Assembly (NCBI GenBank): GCA_046730475.1
Contig: JBKPIY010000021.1
Span: 1 to 26,676, forward strand
Reading direction: 5' to 3'
Source: JBKPIY01 sp046730475
Lineage (GTDB): Bacteria > Actinomycetota > Thermoleophilia > Solirubrobacterales > 70-9
DNA: 26,676 nucleotides
Both the position numbers and the translations under genes were made by a program. Below are positions 21,845-26,676 of this stretch, piece by piece. The stretch's first letter is position 1, and every line of letters starts with the position of its first letter. Under the pieces are notes generated by a model. That model saw nothing but the letters and a program-made list of their open reading frames with translations, had not been told where the DNA came from and made no database searches.

Positions 21845-22782
21845 TTGAACGCCACCGCAACCCAGGTCTCTTCTGAGGAGTTCCACGCGCTCTTCGAGGC
21901 GGTCTCCAACTGGGGCCGGTGGGGCGATCGGGACGAGCGCGGGGCCCTCCACCACCTCACCCCCGATCGCATCAGGGCGGCCGCCCGACTCGTCCGCAGT
22001 GGGGTCACGGTCACCCTCAGCCAGAAGGCTGAAGACGAAGGCGCGCGCAGATGTCCCCGAGCCCGCAGAGCACCGCATGACGATGTTGACCGACGTCGAC
22101 ATCGGTTCGGGAAGCGTCCGCTTCGCCAAGGACTACGTGGGCCTCGATTACCACAACCCCGGGCACAGCCACATCGACGCCCTCTGCCACGTCGCCTACG
22201 AAGGGTCGATCTACGGTGGGACGCCGAGCGACTCGATCACCGGGGACGGCGCCCACGCCGCGTCGATCGAGGTACTCAAGGATGGGCTCGTGGGCCGGGG
22301 AGTGCTGCTCGACGTGCACCGCCTCCGAGGCGTGCCCTGGCTCGAGCCGGGGGAGCACGTGTTCCGGGAGGACCTCGAGGCGGCTGAACGCGCGCAGGGC
22401 ATCGCGGTGGGCCCCGGCGACGTACTGCTCGTCCGCACCGGTCATGCGCCGCGACTCGCCGAGATGGGGCCCTGGAACACGGACGAGGCAAGGGCGGGCC
22501 TGCACCCAACGACGGCCCGGTTCCTAGCGGAGCGGAGCGTCGCCGCGTTGGGATCTGACGGCAACAACGACACCTCCCCGTCCACGACCGAGGGCGTTGG
22601 ATTCCCTATCCACGTCCTTTGCGATCAACGCGATGGGCATCCACCTGCTCGACTACCTGCAATTCGAGGATCTCGTCGAGCGGTGTGAGGAGGCGCGACG
22701 CTGGGAGTTCCTGTTCGTTGGCGCTCCGCTCCGGATCACCGGAGGGACGGGATCGCCGCTCAACCCGATCGCGGTCCTTTGA
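21845..22782 (+). pseudogene. Cyclase/kynurenine formamidase-like protein, two frameshifts
   Basis: Three frames give a continuous member of the putative cyclase family (PF04199) of about 310 residues. Frame one: EFHALFEAVSNWGRWGDRDE, RGALHHLTPDRIRAAARLVR and GVTVTLS. Frame two (after about 22030): ARADVPEPAEHRMTMLTDVD, RFAKDYVGLDYHNPGHSHID and ALCHVAYEG, containing the metal-binding HxHIDALCH core (family usually HxGTHxDxxxH), then GVPWLEPGEHVF and DGNNDTSPSTTEGVGFPIHV. Frame three (after an extra T in TTT near 22618): FAINAMGIHLLDYLQFEDLV to GTGSPLNPIAVL. Such enzymes hydrolyse N-formylkynurenine or related cyclic or amide substrates. The start is probably TTG 21845, with AGGAGG about 15 bp upstream. 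It begins 12 bp from the truncated end of the cydA remnant. Confidence 0.82.
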
Positions 22783-22899
22783 CCCCGTTGAGCCCCCAGC
22801 GGGGTGACGCCCACCGCGGCGAGCCCCACATCAGCCATCGAGATGATGCCTACGAAGATAACTCGGCAAGTAGCTCGGGCTGTAAGACTGCCGCCATCG

Positions 22900-23688
22900 A
22901 TGCAGAGTTTCGCGCCGCTGAGGAGAGCGATAGCGCGCGCCAGCCCGGTTCTTCCCCCGGACCTGCGGCGGCTGGCCCGCACGATCCGATCGCTGCGGGG
23001 GCCGGGGGCGGTGATCGGGCTGCCCTTGTTTCGGCGGGTCCTGGTGGTCGCACCGCATCCCGACGACGAGAGCCTCGGCTGCGGAGGCACGATGGCGTTG
23101 CTTGCCGACTCGGGCGCATCGGTTACGACGCTGACCGCCACCGACGGAGAGGCCACGATGGGCGCCAAACGGCCGCCCGAGGAGACGGCTCGCCGTCGTC
23201 GCGCCGAAGCGGAGCGGGCGGCGGCGGCCGTTGGCGCCACCCCGAGGTTCCTGGGCCTGGGCGACGCGCGCCTGGCGGAGCAGGTGGACGAGCTGACCGC
23301 GGCGCTGCAAACAGCGATCGCCGAGCTCGAGCCCGAGGCGGTCTTCGCGCCATGGCTGCTCGACGGCGGCTCGGACCACCGGGCGGTCGCCGATGCCATG
23401 GCCACCGCGGTGGAGGACTCTGCTGAGACACAGGTGTGGGGGTACGAGGTGTGGACGGCGCTGGTCCCGAATCGGATCGTCGAGATCACCTCGGTGATCG
23501 AGCGCAAGCGCGCCGCCGTGGCCGCTCACGAGACCGCGTCACAGGCACTCGACCTGAGCGCCAGCGACGGAATCGCCCGATGGCGCTCGATGAATGGCCT
23601 CGGCGGCCGGGGCTGGGCCGAGGCGTTCCTGGCGCTCTCGGCGACGCAGTACCAAGCTCTGGCGGCGGAGCTGCGGGAAACCAGGTAG
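22900..23688 (+). CDS. PIG-L family deacetylase (LmbE-like)
   Basis: A 262-residue zinc-dependent N-deacetylase. The key motif RVLVVAPHPDDESLGCGGTM is at about residues 46-65 with the HPDD metal and base residues at 53-56, and a second zinc-binding part is GGSDHRAVADAMATAV in the middle. Family members remove acetyl groups from GlcNAc-linked substrates, including mycothiol and glycolipid precursors and some antibiotics. The frame is open back to GTG 22804, but codons between 22804 and 22900 have unusually low third-position GC for this window, so ATG 22900 is preferred; neither start has a good ribosome binding site. The stop at 23688 lies 4 bp from the stop of the convergent sulfotransferase. 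A glycan-modifying role of the pair is possible but unproven. Confidence 0.85.
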   Translation: MQSFAPLRRAIARASPVLPPDLRRLARTIRSLRGPGAVIGLPLFRRVLVVAPHPDDESLGCGGTMALLADSGASVTTLTATDGEATMGAKRPPEETARRRRAEAERAAAAVGATPRFLGLGDARLAEQVDELTAALQTAIAELEPEAVFAPWLLDGGSDHRAVADAMATAVEDSAETQVWGYEVWTALVPNRIVEITSVIERKRAAVAAHETASQALDLSASDGIARWRSMNGLGGRGWAEAFLALSATQYQALAAELRETR

Positions 23689-23692
23689 GGGC

Positions 23693-24649
23693 TCAGGGCG
23701 TCGATCGCCAGCCGAGGCGCCTCTCGACCGGGGCGAGGAGCGGCATGATCCGCTCGATCTCAGGGCCATTCTGCTCTCGCCACTTCCCCGGTCTCGGCGA
23801 GGTCAGGGTCGTCGACGAGTGGCGGCGATCGAAGCCAGCCGCGTAGCTGGCGATCGCGGGGTCGAAGCTGAGGCCGAGCTGCTCGCAAAGCCTCCTCGCC
23901 GTCTCGGTCGGCGAGGCCACCAGGTCCTCGTAGGCCAGCTCGTGCCACCGGGATCGGTCGACTCCCTCCCGGCCCTCGAGCGCGGCCGTGTTGCAGGTGA
24001 TGTACTGCCGGGCGCAGATCTCCTCCAGCGGCGCGTCCCGGAGCTCGCGCCAGCCCGGGATCAGGGCGAAGCTCCACCGGTTCCCGCTCAGCTCACCGAG
24101 GCCGGTGAGCGGTTCGGGCAGCCGATACTTGACGAAGCGCGGCCGCGCCCTCCAGGCCTCCATCAGAGAGTTGACGGTGTCCGCGGCGCGGCGACGCAGA
24201 AACACAAAGGACGCATCGGGAAACAGCTCCTGCAGGTAGGGGATTCGCAGGCAGTTCTCGGCGGTCTTGTCCACGAAGCGCCGGTCGCGGACCCACATCC
24301 TGACGGCGAGGTAGATGTAGGCCCGCTCGCGCTCGCTCACGTCCTCGCGGCCGAGGGCATCCGAGTCCCATCCCCGGTCCCTGGGGTGGTGGTGGGGATC
24401 CCAGAGAATGTGACCCTCGTTGTGGATCGAGCGAAGCTCCGGGCTTTGAAGCAGCACTTGAAGCAGGGCGCTGGTGCCGGACCGCGGGCAGCCGATCACG
24501 AGGATCGGCCTCCGCGGCGGCTCGGCCCGAGGAACCGCCAGCGACAGCGGCTGGGCCACCCTGGGAACATTGCGGCGGACCCGCCAGATCGCCCGCCGGA
24601 CCGGGAAGGGGACGATGCGGCGAATCAGTCGCTTCACGGTGGCGCCCAT
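23693..24649 (-). CDS. Sulfotransferase family protein
   Basis: A 318-residue protein with the two PAPS-binding signatures of sulfotransferases: the 5'-phosphosulfate loop PILVIGCPRSGTSALLQVLL (residues about 48-67) and the 3'-phosphate segment SFVFLRRRAADTVNSLMEAW in the middle. LAYEDLVASPTETARRLCEQ and the C-terminal GKWREQNGPEIERI pattern are also typical. It would transfer sulfate from PAPS to a hydroxyl or amino group of a glycan or lipid. The frame is open to 24802, but residues before MGATVKRLIRR have no family character, so ATG 24649 is chosen. A basic helix near the N-terminus (VKRLIRRIVPFPVRRAIWRV) may associate with membrane or acidic glycans. It is convergent with the PIG-L gene. 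Confidence 0.85.
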   Translation of the reverse strand: MGATVKRLIRRIVPFPVRRAIWRVRRNVPRVAQPLSLAVPRAEPPRRPILVIGCPRSGTSALLQVLLQSPELRSIHNEGHILWDPHHHPRDRGWDSDALGREDVSERERAYIYLAVRMWVRDRRFVDKTAENCLRIPYLQELFPDASFVFLRRRAADTVNSLMEAWRARPRFVKYRLPEPLTGLGELSGNRWSFALIPGWRELRDAPLEEICARQYITCNTAALEGREGVDRSRWHELAYEDLVASPTETARRLCEQLGLSFDPAIASYAAGFDRRHSSTTLTSPRPGKWREQNGPEIERIMPLLAPVERRLGWRSTP

Positions 24650-24969
24650 CTTGACAACGATCGATTGAGAGGCCCGCCATCTGGGGCTCCCCGGCGAGCA
24701 CGAGGGGAACGTCTGACGCGCTGGCAGTCGGCTCCCTCCACCTTGCGCCACCATGGCCCACCGGTCGCAGCGCTTCTGAGTTGTCCTCATCTTGAGGCGC
24801 ATTGATGCCCAGCCATCGCGCGAAAACCTTGGGCCCGAGGGCTTACCGATCCCGGCATGCTCGGCCGGCGTCAGCGGGCTGGGCCCGGCTGGATTGCAGC
24901 CGATCTCCAGCCACCCTCCAGCGCAGGACGACAGCCTGGGCGAATCAACGACTCACGCAGGAGGTGACC
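24650..24969. other. Divergent intergenic region of 320 bp
   Basis: No coding sequence is convincing here; frames open through it are extensions of the flanking genes. It holds the upstream regions of the sulfotransferase (minus) and the DUF294-type gene (plus). A loose relative of the shared motif, TCATCTTGAGGCGCATTGATG (24787-24807), has two extra central bases and lies 162 bp before the plus-strand gene. A strong AGGAGG sits at 24959-24964. Confidence 0.5.
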
Positions 24970-26059
24970 ATGCCGACCAATCTCGCCCTCGCACCGTCCA
25001 CGGACCGGTCACGGGCAAGCCGAGCACTCATCCGGGCCACGCAATCGCGAGCTGAGCCCGGCGCCGGCGCTAGCCACGAAGCCGCCGCTGGCCACGAAGC
25101 GTTCGAGGTGCATGTGCACCACGAGCGTCGGGGCGCATGCCGCGAGGAGACGCAACAGGGGCAAGCGATGGCAGGTCTGCGGCGAGCGATCGCCGACGCA
25201 CTTGACTTCGATCAGTTGAGGGAAGTGGCAGACGGTCTGGGCACCACTGCTGCGTCTTTGCACGATGCCCACGTGGCCCCTTCCCAAGCGAGCGCAATCA
25301 TCTCGATGCTCGCCGACTCGCTCACCCGGCGGTCAATCGAGCTGTCGATCTCCGAGCTGGGTTCGCCCCCGTGCCCGCTGAGCTGGGTCGCGTTCGGCAG
25401 CCACGGGCGACGGGAGCCCGTCCCCGGTTCGGACATCGACTCCGCCCTGGCCTGGGAGGGCGACGAAGATCACGGGGAGGCGAAGAGCTACATGCGTTCG
25501 CTCGGCGCGCGGGTCTGTGGCGGGCTCGCGCGCTGCGGCTTTGCCGCTGACAAGCGCGGAGCGACCGCTGCCCACGACCTTTTCGTTCGCCCAGTCAGCG
25601 CATGGCGCCGGCTCATCCGCGAGTCCATCAGGGAGCCCCGGAAAGGACAAGGGCTTGATCGTGATCTCGCTGTTCCTCGACGGTCGCCTCCTCCATCACG
25701 GAGGCTGCGCGTCCGAAGGCGGACTGCTGCCGGTGACCTCGATCGCCCGCTACGCGAGCCTGGCGGCTGGCGCGATCGCCTCCGGCTCGACCCCGGAGCG
25801 GCTCACCGCCGCCGACACTGCAGGCAAACTCGACAGCAATTCTGCCCGGACCCTGGGCGAGGCCTTCAAGCTCTTCCAGGGCCCGCGCCTCGAGCACCAG
25901 GTCCATCAGATCGAGCGGGGAATCGAGCCGGACGACTACCTCGATCCCAAGGTTCTGAACCCAGCTGGACGCCGCCACCTGGGCGATGCCTTCAGCGAGG
26001 TTCGGGCAGTCCAGAAGAAGCTCGCCGGCCAGCTGCGCGGCGAGATCGCGTTCGGCTGA
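24970..26059 (+). pseudogene. DUF294-type putative nucleotidyltransferase, frameshifted with internal deletion
   Basis: ATG 24970 has an excellent ribosome binding site (AGGAGG, 24959-24964). The first frame gives a low-complexity N-terminus, then LHDAHVAPSQASAIISMLAD and the nucleotidyltransferase motif WVAFGSHGRREPVPGSDIDS (family GSxxRxExxxxSDxDxA), then ARCGFAADKRGATAAHDLFV. Near 25640 a one-base shift moves to the second frame: GLIVISLFLDGRLLHHGG, GGLLPVTSIARYASLAAGAI, GPRLEHQVHQIERGIEPDDY and VQKKLAGQLRGEIAFG. Between DGR and GGLLPV the family has roughly 50-60 more residues, with the RPPxGFxR and EHSGEHRGxLDLK blocks; they are missing. These proteins resemble GlnD-like regulators that often follow CBS or cyclic-nucleotide domains, but none is visible here. 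Call strong, integrity poor. Confidence 0.82.
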
Positions 26060-26106
26060 TGGCCGTCCGCCGCCACTCCGAGGCTCCGGAGGGGTACCTT
26101 CAGGCG

Positions 26107-26126
26107 ACGCCGGCCGCAGGCGGCGT
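26107..26126 (+). terminator. Possible bidirectional terminator hairpin
   Basis: ACGCCG (26107-26112) pairs with CGGCGT (26121-26126) around an eight-base loop, between the convergent ends of the DUF294-type gene (26059) and the reductase gene (26170). No T tract follows, so the assignment rests on position and symmetry only. Confidence 0.3.
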
Positions 26127-26169
26127 TGGCCCGCCCGGTTGGTCGCCTTCGACCTCGTTCTAGGCCGTC

Positions 26170-26676
26170 TTACACCCGCCGGTAGCGAACGTAGACGACG
26201 CGAGCGCCAAACGTCCGCGTCTCGAGGAGCTCCAGGTTGATCCTCTCCTCCAGGGCGGGAAAGTACGGGGTGCCGCCGCCTAGGATGACCGGGCTGACGA
26301 AGAGCCGGTACTCGTCGATCAGGCCCAGCTTGATGAAGGTGGAGGCGAGGCCGGCGCCGCCGACGGCCAGGTCCTTTCCAGGTTCCTCCTTCAGCCTGGC
26401 GACCTCCTCGGCGGCGCCGTCCCTCACCAGCCTGGCATTGCCCTCGACGTTCTCGAGGGTCTTCGAGAACACGATCTTCGGCATGTCCTTCCAGATCCGG
26501 GCGAACTCGAGCTCGTACTCCGCGGCCGAGGGGTTCTCGTCGGCGGTCTCCCAGTAGGCCATCACCTCGTAAAGCCGCCGTCCGCAGAGTTGCGCGCCCA
26601 TCTCCCGGGTCTGCTGGTTATGGAACCGATGGAGCTCCTCGTCCGGCGCCGACCAGTCGATCTCGCCGTCGGGCCC
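26170..26676 (-). CDS. RibD C-terminal/dihydrofolate reductase-like family protein, cut by the window end
   Basis: The frame is open from the window edge to the stop at 26170, giving the last 168 residues; the start lies beyond 26676. The visible part begins GPDGEIDWSAPDEELHRFHN and continues with MGAQLCGRRLYEVMAYWETA, WKDMPKIVFSKTLENVEGNA, DLAVGGAGLASTFIKLGLID and EYRLFVSPVILGGGTPYFPA. The GGAxLA and LGLIDExxLxxxPVxLGxGxPxF patterns identify the RibD_C/DHFR-like NADPH reductase family that acts on pterins, pyrimidines or unknown substrates. About 20-30 N-terminal residues, including the first strand with SLDG, are missing. The protein is intact over the part seen. The specific reaction is unknown; the gene is separated by 110 bp from the convergent upstream gene. 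Confidence 0.88.
   Translation of the reverse strand, partial: GPDGEIDWSAPDEELHRFHNQQTREMGAQLCGRRLYEVMAYWETADENPSAAEYELEFARIWKDMPKIVFSKTLENVEGNARLVRDGAAEEVARLKEEPGKDLAVGGAGLASTFIKLGLIDEYRLFVSPVILGGGTPYFPALEERINLELLETRTFGARVVYVRYRRV

Noticed and set aside
22829..22851. CATCAGCCATCGAGATGATG before the PIG-L gene as a motif copy
   Set aside because: Shares only ATCG and TGATG at altered spacing.
24787..24807. TCATCTTGAGGCGCATTGATG as a sixth copy of the shared motif
   Set aside because: The ends match, but there are two additional central bases and several mismatches. Too loose to count without a genome-wide scan.

Overview
The window is high-GC DNA with short intergenic gaps, many GTG/TTG starts, ATGA/GTGA stop-start overlaps and a gene set (zwf-GH15-GMC-DUF389 operon, DUF2252, PASTA protein, DUF294-type nucleotidyltransferase, soluble zinc anti-sigma factor) that points to a soil actinobacterium, most likely of the Thermoleophilia (Solirubrobacterales/Gaiellales). 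The phylum-level call is fairly safe; the class is inference. No rRNA, tRNA, CRISPR array, prophage or insertion sequence was recognised.

Layout. 1-243: C-terminal end of a PASTA-domain protein. 468-1391: TerC-family membrane protein. 4938-1439 (minus): a tightly overlapping five-gene unit of small protein, ECF-type sigma factor, zinc anti-sigma factor, GH15 glycosidase and small membrane protein. 5101-5601: DoxX-like membrane protein. 5721-8053: a broken DUF2252 gene and a broken CLC chloride channel. 8121-10615: a two-TM potassium channel and, divergently, a holin-like/alkaline-phosphatase-superfamily fusion. 10640-11372: a fragment of a class II glutamine amidotransferase and a frameshifted carboxymuconolactone-decarboxylase-like gene. 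11642-13435: cation:proton antiporter with a TrkA-like tail. 13520-19449: an overlapping operon of glucose-6-phosphate dehydrogenase, a second GH15 enzyme, a GMC oxidoreductase (three frameshifts) and a DUF389 membrane protein. 20855-19446 (minus): type II NADH dehydrogenase, preceded by a truncated and internally reordered cytochrome bd subunit I (cydA) remnant. 21845-22782: frameshifted cyclase. 22900-23688: PIG-L deacetylase. 24649-23693 (minus): sulfotransferase. 24970-26059: broken DUF294-type nucleotidyltransferase. 26676-26170 (minus): RibD/DHFR-like reductase, cut by the window end.

Two things stand out. First, a 19-nt motif (TCAYCCTSWTCGKRYGAYG) occurs in intergenic DNA upstream of, and on the strand of, the CLC channel, the decarboxylase-like gene, the antiporter and the zwf operon, with a one-base-offset copy upstream of the NADH dehydrogenase. 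It looks like a shared promoter or operator linking ion transport, NADPH supply and respiration. Second, about a third of the genes are broken by single-base indels, internal deletions or rearrangement, while the rest are perfectly open. The most striking is cydA, whose last five segments are all present on the same strand but in the order A-C-E-D-B. Whether this is real decay or an error-prone assembly cannot be settled from the sequence alone.

Taken together the genes concern carbohydrate storage and trehalose/glucan turnover (two GH15 enzymes), the oxidative pentose phosphate pathway, respiratory electron entry, ion and proton homeostasis (TerC, CLC, K+ channel, antiporter) and stress-type sigma control.
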